Shown here piece after piece: positions 9,547 through 21,200 of a DNA stretch of 64,000 nt. Positions within the stretch are counted from its first letter, which is position 1. Every line of letters starts with the position of its first letter. The notes under the pieces are model-generated. The model searched no databases. It was not told the origin of the DNA and saw nothing but the letters and a program-made list of their open reading frames with translations. Both the position numbers and the translations under genes were made by a program. The stretch lies in NCBI RefSeq assembly GCF_014699005.1, contig NZ_JACWZY010000001.1, forward strand, positions 1 through 64,000. Direction: 5' to 3'. Source of the stretch: Spirosoma profusum (lineage in GTDB: Bacteria; Bacteroidota; Bacteroidia; Cytophagales; Spirosomataceae).

Positions 9547-9936
9547 GCCGTTTTTAGATAATCTACCAATTGGTAGTCACCAGAAAATCAGTTAAACGTA
9601 CTAATAAACTACCCCGACAGGCGACTAAGAAGAGCGTGTCGGGGTAGTTTATTGTACAGCCTCTTTATTTTTAGACGCCCTTGATACGTGTTAATTCACT
9701 ATTAAATAGGTAGATAAACTATTGCATGCTACGTTCAGCAGTGTTATCTTTGATTCCTGCTTCTGAGTTTCACACCACGTTGTTCTGTTTTCCATTGCAT
9801 AATCCAGGTGCTGAATAGTTGATGATCACACCCGTTGCGACATTTTACAGCCTTCTCTGTTTAGTTATTTTGGCGCCGTAATCAGTCGGTGAATTGATTT
9901 TCGCTTTCTGCCAATCATCGTCCTGCGTGTCAAATC
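9547..9936. other. Intergenic region with palindrome and terminator
   Basis: About 390 bases. It contains a perfect 14-bp palindrome CTACCAATTGGTAG (9563-9576) and the strong terminator at 9603-9653. The remaining ~280 bases before the response regulator gene show no recognised gene or RNA and presumably contain its promoter. Confidence 0.5.
9603..9653. terminator. Strong rho-independent-type hairpin
   Basis: AATAAACTACCCCGACA (9603-9619) and its perfect complement TGTCGGGGTAGTTTATT (9637-9653) form a 17-bp stem with a 17-nt loop, 57 bases after the ELWxxDGT gene. The A- and T-rich stem ends make it usable in both directions. Confidence 0.75.
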
Positions 9937-10365
9937 ATGGCTTTTCATTATTCAACCGGCACTTTGCCTCTAACTCCCCCATCCGTCTGGATTGTCGATG
10001 ACGACGAGGACGATCGGCTTTTTCTGCGTTCGGCCTTCGAAGACATGACAAACCCGGTGAGTGTACTTACGCTCAACGACGGCGACCAGTTGTTACCCAA
10101 GCTGGCCAATTCGGCTGAATTACCCCAGCTCATTCTGCTCGACATCAATATGACGCGCCAGGATGGCTTCGAAACGCTCGCTCAACTGCGAAACTCTCCA
10201 AAATTTGCGAGTCTGCCGGTGGTTATGCTCACGACATCGTCAGACAATTCAGACCGTCAGCGGAGTATGGCGCTTGGCGCTGATCAGTGTCTTACAAAGC
10301 CAGCCAGTTATAAACAATTGGTAGGACTAGTGAAGGGATTGACTGAACAATGGGCACTGGCCTAA
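9937..10365 (+). CDS. Single-domain response regulator
   Basis: A 142-residue CheY-like receiver protein without output domain, so it probably works by protein-protein contact in a phosphorelay. The acidic pocket D21-D23, the phospho-acceptor D69 (in LLDINM), the switch Thr around T99/T100 (MLTTS) and the conserved K121 (LTKPAS) are all present. The insert NMTRQDGFET and the overall length resemble Rcp1-type regulators that partner with phytochrome or hybrid kinases. No kinase gene is adjacent; the following gene is an esterase 89 bases downstream. The partner kinase is unknown. Confidence 0.9.
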   Translation: MAFHYSTGTLPLTPPSVWIVDDDEDDRLFLRSAFEDMTNPVSVLTLNDGDQLLPKLANSAELPQLILLDINMTRQDGFETLAQLRNSPKFASLPVVMLTTSSDNSDRQRSMALGADQCLTKPASYKQLVGLVKGLTEQWALA

Positions 10366-10454
10366 TGGCTTGTCTGCAAACGTATTCGTGGAATTCTCCC
10401 TAATTTTACGGGCCAAATCTGAACCAACTGCGGCTGGTATCCGATTTTGTCTGT

Positions 10455-11531
10455 ATGTCTTCATCACTACGTTTAGAATTAACAACTCCCGATAACGACG
10501 AGCGCCCAGTATATGTATCGGGCAATTTCTGTGACTGGTTGCCCGACATAGATGTCTTTCAGATGACACCCGTGGGCCCCGGTCAGTTTATCTATGAATT
10601 TCCTGGTGACCTGCCCTTACCCGACCAACTGGAATATAAATATACCCGTGGCGGTTGGGATCATGTCGAACTTGATGCGTTTGGTGGGCCAGTTCCCAAT
10701 CGGACGGCGCTCCGAACAAACGACGTAAGGCGGGAATACGTACCGCACTGGCGATGGTTTGGCGGACCGTTTAATCCGGCGTATCTGCCCAGAATTGAGC
10801 TACTTGGCGATACGTTCAAGGTGCCAACAATCGACCGTTTTCGTCGGGTCCATGCCTTACTGCCGCACGATTATGATGAATCTGACAAGCGTTATCCTGT
10901 GCTTTACCTGCACGACGGTCAGAATCTGTTTGGTGGCGGAGCGGGGTACGGAAGCTGGGAAATTGATCAGAAAATGGCCATTCTGGCCGCCCGTCATCAT
11001 CACGAAGTCATTCTGATTTCGATTGATCACGCCAATGACGAACGTATCAGAGAATTTACGTTCCATCGGACACGGGCTGGTAATGGTCGTGGACAATTTT
11101 ACCTGGATTTCATCCGCCATACCCTGAAACCCATTGTCGACCGGTCATTCCGCACACTACCTGACACCGCCAATACGGGCATTGGCGGAAGTTCGTTGGG
11201 TGGCCTGATCAGTCTGTATGCCGGACTTATGCACCCCAATGTATTTGGCCGACTGATGATATTTTCGCCAGCGTTGTGGATTTCACCCAAAATTTATTTT
11301 GATGCTATTCGCTTTCAGGCACCAGTGCCGATGAAAATCTATGCTTACGGCGGTGAACAGGAATCGAAATATATGGTGCCTAATATTCAGCGGTTTAAGG
11401 ATTCGCTGATTCGTCAGCAGTACGTTGGAAATCCGATAAATTTGCATCTGTCAGTCGATCCAGAAGGCACGCATCAGGAAGTTCACTGGAGCCGCGAATT
11501 TCCCAAAGCCATCGAATGGTTGTTTTATTGA
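10455..11531 (+). CDS. Esterase D/enterochelin esterase-like hydrolase with N-terminal glycogen-binding-like domain
   Basis: A 358-residue protein without signal peptide. Residues 1-95 have the look of a CBM48/CBM20-type beta-sandwich (VYVSGNFCDWLPD, then FIYEFPGDL and EYKYTRGGWDHVELD). Residues 120-358 form an alpha/beta hydrolase of the putative esterase family (PF00756) with nucleophile S247 in GGSSLGG, YLHDGQNLF of the oxyanion region, and a late GTHQEVHW supplying the catalytic His. Relatives include enterochelin esterases and acyl esterases acting on polysaccharides; the substrate cannot be told from sequence. It follows the response regulator by 89 bases and is followed by a 43-bp-arm hairpin repeat. 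Confidence 0.8.
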   Translation: MSSSLRLELTTPDNDERPVYVSGNFCDWLPDIDVFQMTPVGPGQFIYEFPGDLPLPDQLEYKYTRGGWDHVELDAFGGPVPNRTALRTNDVRREYVPHWRWFGGPFNPAYLPRIELLGDTFKVPTIDRFRRVHALLPHDYDESDKRYPVLYLHDGQNLFGGGAGYGSWEIDQKMAILAARHHHEVILISIDHANDERIREFTFHRTRAGNGRGQFYLDFIRHTLKPIVDRSFRTLPDTANTGIGGSSLGGLISLYAGLMHPNVFGRLMIFSPALWISPKIYFDAIRFQAPVPMKIYAYGGEQESKYMVPNIQRFKDSLIRQQYVGNPINLHLSVDPEGTHQEVHWSREFPKAIEWLFY

Positions 11532-11555
11532 CGAGCTGTTTAAATTATTGAAACA

Positions 11556-11657
11556 AGCATTTTTTGTCATGCTGACGAAGGAAGCATCTTAAATTATCCT
11601 TACCTGCGAGTGATGATAATTTAAGATGCTTCCTTCGTCAGCATGACAAAAAATGCT
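11556..11657. repeat. Perfect 43-bp-arm hairpin repeat (GTCATGCTGA family)
   Basis: Left arm 11556-11598 and right arm 11615-11657 are perfect reverse complements with a 16-nt spacer. The stem includes TTTTTTGTCATGCTGACG, AAGGAAGC and ATCTTAAATTATC. It sits between the esterase stop and the GTG start of the aminopeptidase gene, ending 17 bases before it, so a folded RNA could affect that gene's translation or act as a terminator for the esterase gene. Confidence 0.9.
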
Positions 11658-11674
11658 ACTAAATCTTATCTTCC

Positions 11675-13150
11675 GTGACGATAACACTTAATACTCAACC
11701 ACCAGCCACTGGCGAACTACTTATCCCGATTGGTCAGACGGAGACGCTGGCCGATCAACTGACGAAACTGGCTCCGCGACTGTCTATTGATACGTTTATA
11801 CTTCAGCGCGATTTTAAGGCAGAAGCGAAAGACGTACTGTCGCTTTATAGCCCCGATGGGAACAAAACGTACTTACTCGGTGTCGGCGCTGACCCGCAAT
11901 CGATGGATTGGTTACGAATTTTTCGAAAATTCTTTTTTGACTATAAAAGCAAGCTCCCTGCTACGTTAGGTATCGACCTGACTATGTTACCCGGCGACGT
12001 AGTGGAGGCTGTGGTGCTGGGAATCCGGTGGGGCGGTTATGACTTACGCCTGTATCAGACCGATAAGCATGAAGGCCCGGCCATTTTTGCGGAAGCTGGT
12101 CAGATAACGCTCTACGTCGATGAGATGCAGTTGACTTCGGCGCAGGAAGCTCTGCTACGTGGTGAAGCGATTGCGCAGACGCAGCGTCAGATGCTGGATT
12201 TGATGAATGCGCCGGCCAACCTGAAAAAACCGCAAACGCTGGCCGATTGGGCTGTTACGTCGGGGCGAGAGCATAACTACAACGTAACGATTCTCGACAA
12301 AAACGAACTTGAACTTCAGCACTTGGGCGCATTGCTGAGTGTGAGTCAGGGCAGCGAAGCGCCACCGGTGCTGATTATTGCTGATTACAAGCCAGAAGGT
12401 GTAGGCAACGTGCTGAAAGTGGGGCTGGTAGGTAAAGGTGTTACGTTCGATACGGGCGGTGTTTCGATAAAAACCTCGGCGAGTATGCACCTTATGAAGA
12501 GCGATATGGGAGGGGCTGCGGCAGTACTCGGCGCGGTTGAAGTAGCGGCTAAATTAAAGCTACCGATTCATGTAATTGGTATTGTCCCCGCTACCGAAAA
12601 CGCCATCGACGGACGTTCGACCAAGCCAGGCGATGTCATTACGTCGTATCTGGGTAAAACCATCGAAATCATCGATACCGATGCCGAAGGGCGGGTGATT
12701 CTGGCCGATGGGCTGGGCTATATGGTTCGTAATTACCAGCCCGATATTCTGATCGACCTTGCTACGTTGACGGGCAACGTAATAGCCGCTTTGGGATATC
12801 ATGCCGCTGGGCTGTTTACATCAAATGATACGTTAGCCAGCAAATTAATCGAAGCCGCCGACCAGACGGGCGAGCGACTCTGGCGATTGCCCATCTGGGA
12901 TACTTATAAGGAAGACATCAAATCGGACGTAGCAGATTTGAAGAATTTCAGTGGTAAACCGATTGCCGGAGCCATTAGTGCGGCTAAATTTCTGGAAGTC
13001 TTTACCGAAAATCATCCCGCCTGGGCCCATCTGGACATTGCCGGAATGGCTTTTGCCGATACTGAATTTGGGTCACAGAAAAACGCTACCGGATTCGGCA
13101 TTCGGTTGTTAATCGCGTATTTACGCGGTCTGATTGCAGAAATGCGATAA
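11675..13150 (+). CDS. pepA: Leucyl aminopeptidase (M17)
   Basis: A cytosolic, hexameric, two-metal aminopeptidase of peptidase family M17, 491 residues, the usual length. The start is a GTG at 11675; no ATG lies close enough to keep the N-terminal domain. The metal ligands are visible in order: K and D in GKGVTFDTGG, D in MKSDMGGAA, and D and E in DTDAEGRV, with the catalytic Arg in the same motif. The N-terminal ~165 residues form the less conserved macro-like domain. The following ATP-grasp gene starts 120 bases downstream on the same strand. Substrate range, general peptide turnover, is known for the family. Confidence 0.93.
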   Translation: MTITLNTQPPATGELLIPIGQTETLADQLTKLAPRLSIDTFILQRDFKAEAKDVLSLYSPDGNKTYLLGVGADPQSMDWLRIFRKFFFDYKSKLPATLGIDLTMLPGDVVEAVVLGIRWGGYDLRLYQTDKHEGPAIFAEAGQITLYVDEMQLTSAQEALLRGEAIAQTQRQMLDLMNAPANLKKPQTLADWAVTSGREHNYNVTILDKNELELQHLGALLSVSQGSEAPPVLIIADYKPEGVGNVLKVGLVGKGVTFDTGGVSIKTSASMHLMKSDMGGAAAVLGAVEVAAKLKLPIHVIGIVPATENAIDGRSTKPGDVITSYLGKTIEIIDTDAEGRVILADGLGYMVRNYQPDILIDLATLTGNVIAALGYHAAGLFTSNDTLASKLIEAADQTGERLWRLPIWDTYKEDIKSDVADLKNFSGKPIAGAISAAKFLEVFTENHPAWAHLDIAGMAFADTEFGSQKNATGFGIRLLIAYLRGLIAEMR

Positions 13151-13270
13151 GAAAAATTTCGAGTCTGGTGTTTTTGCTGTACTTTAAGTTCTGATACGTT
13201 GATCCAGGTTTTCGCCCGGCGCACTTCCGGAAACCTGGAACAGCTACCCTTAATCGCAAACGCCCTTCCT

Positions 13271-14482
13271 ATGAGCCAGTTGTCTTTTTTGTGCATTGCT
13301 ACGTTTTTTAAGGGACATGATTTTATGCGCGCCTGTAAAGAGATGGGCAACACGGTTTATTTGCTGACCGACCAGAAACTGGCCAACGAAGACTGGCCGC
13401 GTGAAGCCATCGATGAACTGTTTTTTCTACCATCACATAGCAATGAACCCAACGATTTGGAGCAAATGATTGTGGGGTTGGCTCATACCATGCGGTCGCG
13501 GCAGATCGACCGGGTTGTGGCGCTGGACGATTTTGACGTAGAAAAAGGGGCACTCATCCGCGAAACGTTCCGCATCGATGGCATGGGGCAGACGACCTCC
13601 CGGTATTTTCGCGATAAGCTGGCCATGCGGACTCGGGCGGCTTCGGCTGGCATTCGGGTGCCAGCCTTCAGTGCGTTATTTCACGACGAAACCGTTACAA
13701 ACTTCCTGCAAACGACTGAAGGCCCCTGGCTGATCAAACCCCGTTCGGAAGCCTCTACGACCGGTATTCGCAAAGTTCATTCGCTGGACGAAGCCTGGTC
13801 GGCCATTCATCTGCTGGGCGACCTTCGGCATCACTACCTCATCGAAACGTTTAAACCGGGTAAAGTCTATCACGTCGATTCGCTGTCAGTTGATGGAAAG
13901 GCCGTGTTTTCACGGGTGAGCCAGTATCTGGCAACGCCAATGGAGGTAGCGCACGGCGGGGGCGTCTTTCGGACTGCTACGTTGCCTCTCGATGGTGATG
14001 AAACGGCGGCACTACGTCAGATTAACGATCAGGTACTGGAAGCGTTCGGAATGCGCTACAGTGCTTCGCATTCGGAATACATCCGGGGCGACCACGACGG
14101 CGAATTGTATTTTCTGGAAACGGCTTCACGAGTGGGTGGGGCGCACATTGCCGAGATGGTCGAGGCCGCATCAGGCGTCAATCTTTGGCGGGAGTGGGCC
14201 AAACTAGAAGTGGCGATGGCCCGAAAAGAACACTACGTACCACCAACTGATAGTGGTCAGTACGCAGGCTTAATTGTCTCATTAGCTCGCCAGCAATGGC
14301 CTGATTTATCGGTATTTGGTGAATCGGAAATCTGGTGGCGCATGAAAAAGGAATACCACGTTGGTGTGATTGCCAACTCCAACAGCCGGGAGCGTATTCT
14401 GGAACTGCTCGATACGTATATGCATCGGATTTATCAGGAATTCCACGCATCGGCTCCCGTCCCCGATAAGCCTACGAGTTAA
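13271..14482 (+). CDS. ATP-grasp family ligase-like protein
   Basis: A 403-residue cytosolic protein of the ATP-grasp superfamily (carbamoyl-phosphate synthase/biotin carboxylase-like fold). The ATG at 13271 (MSQLSFLCIATFFKGHDF) is preferred to an in-frame TTG 24 codons upstream, because homology-like sequence begins there. A pre-ATP-grasp domain (about 1-110) is followed by ATP-binding segments WLIKPRSEASTTGI, YLIETFKPGKVYHVD and, for Mg2+, ELYFLETASRVGGAH. Such enzymes join a carboxylate to an amine or thiol through an acylphosphate; the substrates here are unknown. No biosynthetic neighbours suggest a pathway. Confidence 0.8.
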   Translation: MSQLSFLCIATFFKGHDFMRACKEMGNTVYLLTDQKLANEDWPREAIDELFFLPSHSNEPNDLEQMIVGLAHTMRSRQIDRVVALDDFDVEKGALIRETFRIDGMGQTTSRYFRDKLAMRTRAASAGIRVPAFSALFHDETVTNFLQTTEGPWLIKPRSEASTTGIRKVHSLDEAWSAIHLLGDLRHHYLIETFKPGKVYHVDSLSVDGKAVFSRVSQYLATPMEVAHGGGVFRTATLPLDGDETAALRQINDQVLEAFGMRYSASHSEYIRGDHDGELYFLETASRVGGAHIAEMVEAASGVNLWREWAKLEVAMARKEHYVPPTDSGQYAGLIVSLARQQWPDLSVFGESEIWWRMKKEYHVGVIANSNSRERILELLDTYMHRIYQEFHASAPVPDKPTS

Positions 14483-14502
14483 TGCGAATTATGGGTAGTT
14501 AG

Positions 14503-14593
14503 TTTTGTCATCCTGAGGCAGGAAGGGTATTAAGGTTTCCTGGAAATCTAGTAAAGAAGCTTTAAGATCCTTCCTGCCTCAGGATGACAAAAA
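14503..14593. repeat. Imperfect hairpin repeat (GTCATCCTGAGG variant)
   Basis: TTTTGTCATCCTGAGGCAGGAAGG on the left is perfectly complementary to the right end; the inner stem (GTATTAAGGTTTC against GAAGCTTTAAGATC) has mismatches. It lies 21 bases after the ATP-grasp gene and may serve as its terminator. Confidence 0.8.
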
Positions 14594-14669
14594 ATCTCGA
14601 TTAGGTGTTATTAGCCAAAGAGTTAACTTTTAACTATCTATAATTCACATGAATTAGACCATTTATAGC

Positions 14670-14957
14670 CTAATTCTTCCGTAATGAATCTTTTTTGGCT
14701 TTGCCGATGGGAACCGATACGCCAAACGAGCGTGGATCGCTGGGTGGTAGGGCTTTTCGTTTTTTCCCATCTGCGGGAGGAGGGGGCGTAGTTGTTGGCA
14801 CCTGCGCTGTTAGCCCTGGCCCTGAAGTGGGTGTGTCGACACCCGGAATAAATACCTGTTTCTGAACAGGTTCCTGGGTCGTTTTAGATGAATCGGCCTG
14901 TCCGAAACAGACGGAGCCGAATAAGCAAATCGCGAAGCAAACGATAGCGGATTTCAT
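14670..14957 (-). CDS. Small secreted hypothetical protein, Pro-rich
   Basis: A 95-residue protein with a clear signal peptide (MKSAIVCFAICLFGSVCFGQ) and a short, low-complexity mature part rich in Pro, Thr and Lys (TTTPPPPADGKKRK, then SFGVSVPIGKAKKDSLRKN). No family was recognised. It stands alone on the minus strand; the region upstream contains the terminator of the giant gene. The signal peptide is the main reason to accept it as a gene. Confidence 0.6.
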   Translation of the reverse strand: MKSAIVCFAICLFGSVCFGQADSSKTTQEPVQKQVFIPGVDTPTSGPGLTAQVPTTTPPPPADGKKRKALPPSDPRSFGVSVPIGKAKKDSLRKN

Positions 14958-15264
14958 GAGAAAAGATAGTTCGTTGAGTAAAAAAGCCTTCCGTTACGTA
15001 GCGGATACATGGCAACCAATTAACTACGTTTTCCGACCAACGGTTTTTCTTAGTAGAATAAATCTCGGGTTCTTTTCAAAGCTTGCTGCTGATAGGCCGT
15101 AGATCAATCCATTAGTTAACGTGAATAATGAATTGATGAATAAATAACCAATACGTTGACTTAGCCAATAGTTATGTTATTTACCTTCATACAAAAACGC
15201 CCGGTTCATTTTCAGAAACCGGGCGTTTTCACGTAGCACAACAATCGTACTGTAATAAATTCGC
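14958..15264. other. Intergenic region with terminator
   Basis: About 307 bases between two minus-strand genes. It holds the terminator hairpin at 15194-15229 and, nearer 14958, the presumed promoter of the small secreted protein. No RNA gene was recognised. Confidence 0.5.
15194..15229 (-). terminator. Rho-independent-type terminator of the giant secreted-protein gene
   Basis: AAAACGCCCGGTT and AACCGGGCGTTTT form a 13-bp GC-rich stem ending in a T-run on the minus strand, 36 bases after the stop codon of the 2672-residue protein. Confidence 0.85.
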
Positions 15265-18200
15265 TTAAAAACCTAACCTTAAGCGCGAATTGGCCTGATA
15301 CGTTAGTTTACCACCGATTCCATAGCCAAGACTCAGCGCCTGAGCTACATAGCCAGCAGGCAAAGCAACGGCATGATTGAGTAAAACCCTGTCGGTCTGA
15401 GTAGGCACTGTCCCGCACGACCAGACCGTGGGGTCATTCCAATTCCCGGCCTTCATTGAGGTAATGGCTCCACTCGCGCTCCGACAGTTGTTAGAATCAA
15501 TCACCCGTAGGATAAAGCTGGTGCTCACCGTCAAGCCTTGTGGGTCGGTAGCTGTCACGGTTACTGAACTCACTCCTGTTACGCTGGGTATTCCTCCAAT
15601 CTGCGTGGGCGGACTGAAATTCAGTCCCGTTGGCAGACCACTCACCGTCAAACTGAGACTGTGGGGCGACTCGTTGTCGGTGAACGTAGTTTGAGGCAGT
15701 GTGTAACCAAAGGCTTCGCCCACTTTGGCCACCTGATCCGTAAGGGCCTGATTAACCCGTGGGGGCGTATTGGGCTGAGGGTTCCGGCAGAAACTCAGCC
15801 AGTTGTAGGTGAATGAAGCTACTCCGGCAGACCCTGCCTGCTGGGCTTTGAGTATAACAATGGGATTGTCATTGTAGAGTTGCAGACTGTAAGGACCAGT
15901 TGCCGTAGTAGGAGACATTTCATCCTCTACCCAGAAGCTAATGGCCTGTCCGTTGAGGCCGCTGTATTGAGGCAAAAAGCTAATGTCATAGCGGTTATTG
16001 GCGATCTGAGTACAGGTCAACGGATTAACACCTGTGATAGCAAAAGGACCCGTAGCAGTTACCGATGACGGCAGAACATTAATAGCAAAGGTTGCCGTCG
16101 CTGAAAGTCCACCGGAGTCGGTAGCCGTCAGCGAGACGGTTGACGTACCACTAAGGGAAGGTGTCCCGGAGATACTGGTACCTGTCAGCGTTAGCCCGGT
16201 TGGTAAACCACTGGATGCCAGCGTAAGTGCCTGCGGAGTCTGCGCATCGGTGAACGTATTGGCCAGGCTCAGACTGAAGGATTGCCCCTGAACGGCGACC
16301 TGGTTAGGCACCGGATTAGCCAGAGTAGGCGGGGTGTTTGCAGCCGAAGGATCTACAACTGTCAGCACAAAAGTGGTTGCCACAGTGAGACCACCGGGAT
16401 CTGTAGCCGTTACGGTTACCGAACTCGTTCCCGCCAAAGTAGGAACACCTCCAATTTGATAAGGTGGCGTAAAGGTTAATCCGGCAGGTAATCCGTTAAC
16501 CGTTATGCTCAGACTTTGTGGTGATTCATTATCGGTAAACGTAGTCTGGGGCAACGTATAGCCGAATCCCTGACCTACCCGAGCGACCTGATTGGTCAGC
16601 AGCTGGTCCACTCGGGGTGGGGTGTTGGGCATAGGATTCTGACAGATATCCAGCCAATTATACGTGTATGAGGCCTCACCCGGTGTGCCCGTTTGCTGGG
16701 CATGGAGAATGAGGGTTGGATTGTCGGTATAAAGCTGGAGTGTGTAAGGTCCAGGGGCCGTAGTTGGGAATATTTCACCAGCGATTGAAAAGCTGACCGG
16801 TTGCCCGTTGAGCCCGCTATACTGTGGAGTGAAGCTAATGACATAGCGGTTACTGGCAATCTGCTGACAGCTGTGGTTGGTGATGGCTGTGATAGCAAAA
16901 GTCCCTGTTGGTGGGCTGGTTTGCAGAGCGGTGACCGAAGCCTGACCCGAACAGTTACCCACTGTGCCCGTGACCGAATATACACTTGGCGCATTGACAA
17001 CAATGGCAGTGGTGCTGACTCCGGTGCTCCAGAGGTAGGTGCTGGCTCCGCTGGCAGTGAGCGTTGCATTCTGACCGGGAGTGATGGTCAAGGATGGATT
17101 GACAGAAATACTCACCGAGGGGGGCGTAGTGTTCTGGAATACCTGAACCGACGTAGTGACGGTGCAACCATTGGAGCCTGTCAGCGTGACGGAATACGTA
17201 GTGGCCGACGTAGCGCTGATGGAGGGCGTAGTAGCTCCGGTGCTCCAGCGATACGTCCCCGTTCCGATAGCCGATAAACTGACCGACGGTGTTGCACAAG
17301 TCAACGTAACAGAACTCGGGTTAATACTGACCGAGGGCGCACTGGTGTTCTGACCTACCACCACACTAGCCGAAGCTGTACAACCGTTGGTGGCAGTGAT
17401 CGTCACCGAGTAAGTGTTAGCTGACGTAGCGCTGATACTTTGCGTGATGGCTCCAGTATTCCACCGATATGTTCCAATTCCCACCGCACTCAAACTGACC
17501 GACGACATAGCACAGGTCAACGTAGCGCTGCTGGGCGTGATGCTCACGGTGGGTGCATTGTTGTCCTGATAAATCGTCAAACTAGTCGTACTTGAGCAGC
17601 CTGACGACGTAACGGTGACGGAATACGTTCCCCCAGCCGTGACGCTACGTACCGCACTGGTGGCACTATCATCCCACCGATATGTTCCTCCGCCGGTTGC
17701 GGTCAGGCTGATGCTGGTGGTGGTGCAGGTCAACGTAGTGCTGGTTGGGGTGAGGATAGAAGCGGTAGGGACAGATGTGTTGCTGCTGACCGTAGTGGTA
17801 GTGGTGCTCACGCAGCCATTCGCATTGGCTGCCGTCACGGAGTACGTACCGGCGGTGCTGACCACTCGCGTATTACCACTGCCCGTTATGACCTGTCCAC
17901 TGGGGTTGGCGAACGTATAGGAAGTGCCCCCACTGGCCGTCAGCGTCACTGAGGTTTGGGAGCAGGTCAGAGGGCCGTTGTTTGTCAGACCGGCGGTGGG
18001 CAGTGCGTTCACTGTTATGCTGGTGGTCGCCGTTGCTGATTGGCCATTGCTGGTTACTGTCAACGTAAAGCTCTGACTGCCATTGCCCGAAGCCACCAGA
18101 TTCTGACTGAAATTTGTGCCAGACGTAGCACCTATTGTGCTGCTGCTGCCGTTGGTGAGTGTGTAGTTGTAGCTGCCTGTTACGTTACCCACCGTAGCGG

Positions 18201-21200
18201 TGAAAGTAAAGGGGCTACCGACACAAACAGCCGAAGAACTGGCCGCAAAGCCTGCAATTGTCGGTGTCTGAGGATTCACCGTCAGGCTGACAATCCCTAT
18301 TGCTTGCTGGCCTATATTATCCTGAATTGTGTAGGTAAACGAATCCGCACCAATATAGTTGAAGGCTGGCGAATAGGTGAACGTGCCGTTAGAATTCATG
18401 CTGACCGCACCACCCTGCGTAGATAAGGTTTGATACTGAACAATCGTTAAAGCCGTTCCCGCATCATTACCCAGCACACTAGATGCATTCAGGATCGTAT
18501 TGGCCAGGGTCGTGTAGCTGTCGGGCTGGGCCACGGGTGCGGCTGTATTCACCGTGAGCGAGTACGTAGCACTCACTCCCGAGCAGCCATTGGCATCGGT
18601 GGCCCGTACCATGATGGGGAAAATGCCACTCTGAGTGGGCGTACCCGATAAAACGCCTGTCGTCGCTAAGCTCAATCCGGTCGGCAACGTACCACTGGCC
18701 AGCGAGAAACTTCTGGGTGTTACCCCACCACCTGCGGTAAATGTCTGGCTAAAGGGAATTCCTAACGTAGCGGTTGTGGTGGACGGATTGGAAACGGTCA
18801 CGGTAGCGGTGCTGGTGCCTACGGTAGTTGTGGTTGTACTCACACAGCCGCTGGCGTTGGCTACACTCACCGAATAGGTACCCGAATTGGTGACAACAAC
18901 TGTATTGGACGCACCGGGTGTACCTATTACGCCACCACTATTGGCAAACGTATAGGACGTACCACCCGAAGCCGTCAGTGTTACGTTAGTTAGCGTGCAG
19001 CTCAGCGGGCCATTGTTGGTCAAATTGGCTGTGGGTAAGCTATTCACCGTTACGTTGGCAGTAGCCGTTGTCGACTGGCCATTGCTGGTCACCGTCAGGG
19101 TATAGGTTTGGGGGCCTGAACCAATTGCGGGCACCACTACGCTGAGGGAAGTGGTAGAAGTTGGGCCGGGGCTTCCGATTGGAGGCCCTCCGTTGGAAAG
19201 CGACCAGCCGTAATCGCCGGTGAAATTGCCAATCGTTGCCGTTAAAGTGATGGGACTACCCGCACAAACCGTAGTCGGACTAGCGGCTAAACCTGTAATA
19301 GTCGGCACTGGCGCAGCTGGATTTTGCACCTCTAATGCGCCCATATCGACCCGGATTCCAATAATACGTGGGTTAGACGCTGCATCGGTGGCAGGCAGGT
19401 TAGTAGCCGAGTAAGGCCCACTGGCCACGGTGACGCTGGCGGGGTCACCCGCATTGACGGCGGGCGAGGTATTGGGCAGGGTAGGGTCATTGGCTGACAC
19501 GTAGGGCGAGCTGGTGGTGGTCAGGTTGCCGGGGCCGCTGGTATAGCCCGTGATGGCCTGGTCCAGCAGACTGTACTGGGTTGTAACAACCTGCGAGCTC
19601 CCAGCTTGATTCCGGAACGTACTACTGCCTCCTGTATTCCAGAGTACACAGTTACTAAACACCAGACTAACCGGCGCATTCGGACGTGCACTATTGCTTG
19701 AAACACCGCCCGAAAGATTCAGAAAAGAGCAGTTAACGAAACGGGTCAGTAGCTGGCCATTTCCTGAATTATAAGTAAGCAACGATACATTGCTGCTGTT
19801 GGCGAATACACAGTTTGTAAACACGGGATTCAGTTGCGTGGGGGAGAGGCTGGAAGCATCATCTCGTACATCATTATAAATCCCCCCTCTTGTGTTATCC
19901 CGAAAAACACAGTTGACAAAGCTCGGATTAGTAACACCACCCTTTCTGGGTGTGTTGACTACAAAAATTCCGCTGGAATTACTTTGGTCATTGCCAGCCG
20001 TATATCCTGTAAACAGTAAGTTCCGAAACTGTGGGCTACACTCACTACCGAATTGCGCTTCGGGCGAGGTTTCGTTGGGGTCTCCATTACTGTTGTTCAT
20101 GATTGCTCCCGTTCCGGTACCTGATAGCGGAGGAGTGATGACGGCTCCGTCCAGAATAGCCGTGTTAGTGAGTCGCAGAGTATTATAAATAATGTAGCGA
20201 GAGTTGTTAGCTACCGTACCATCGCCATCAATATCCGCCGATAGCGTGGTCGATGAAGGATTGCTCAGGGTGATAGGAGGGCGTTGACTCAGGTCCATTT
20301 CGGTACCCTCAAAGCCGCCGTAGATGGCTACGTCGGGTAGCATCGAAAAGGCATCGCTGATGGCGCCCGATCGTGGTTTATACACCCCCCGGGCAATCCA
20401 GATCTCGCGCAGGCTACCCACGCAGGGGTAAAGTAGGGCCGACTGCAGATCCGTAAAGGCATCCTGCCAGTTCAGGCCCGTGTTGGCACCAGTGGCATTC
20501 GCTTTCACGTACAGCCGGGTCACTCCAGATTGGCCTACCATCAGGCTGGTAACCGCCGTTGCGGACTGACCGCCATTGCTCACGAGTAAGGTGAAATTCT
20601 GCGTGCCCGACCCGCTAGTTGTTACGTTCAGGCTGAAATTGCCGCTGGCTGTGCCGGATAGAGGGCTGCTACCGTTGGTGAGGGTGTAGTTGTAGTTACC
20701 CGTTACGTTGCCTATTGTGGCGGTGAACGTAACAGGGCTGCCTGAACAAACTACTGCCGGACTGGCCGAAAAGTTGGCAATTGTGGGCGTAGCAAACGTA
20801 TTGGTCAGATTAAAGATCCGGCTTGGAGAAGCGCCATTGGCACTGGCTGTCACACTGTAAGGGCCTCCCGACGTAGCATTAGCCGTCACCGAAGCCGGAG
20901 CTACTGCTCCGCTAATACTGGCCGTCACTGAGACAGGATTGATACTGGCTCCTAAACCAGGACCTGCGAACGTAACCACCCCGCCATTGACGGGCTCGAT
21001 AGCCTGATTGGCGGTAACGGCTACCCGTAGCGGATTGGCAAAAGCCGTACTGACCGTAGTATTCTGATTGTTACCACTGGTCAAAACCATGTTGAAGCCT
21101 CTGGACTCAAACGAGCCAATATCCGTGTTGCCTACCCGATTGATGCCACGCGCATCGGTGGCGGGTGCCCCCGTATTTGTACCGGCATTGATGGCGGGAC

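Noticed and set aside
13199..13270. Upstream TTG start for the ATP-grasp gene
   Set aside because: The extra 24 residues show no family-like sequence, and an ATG at 13271 precedes the conserved start of the domain.
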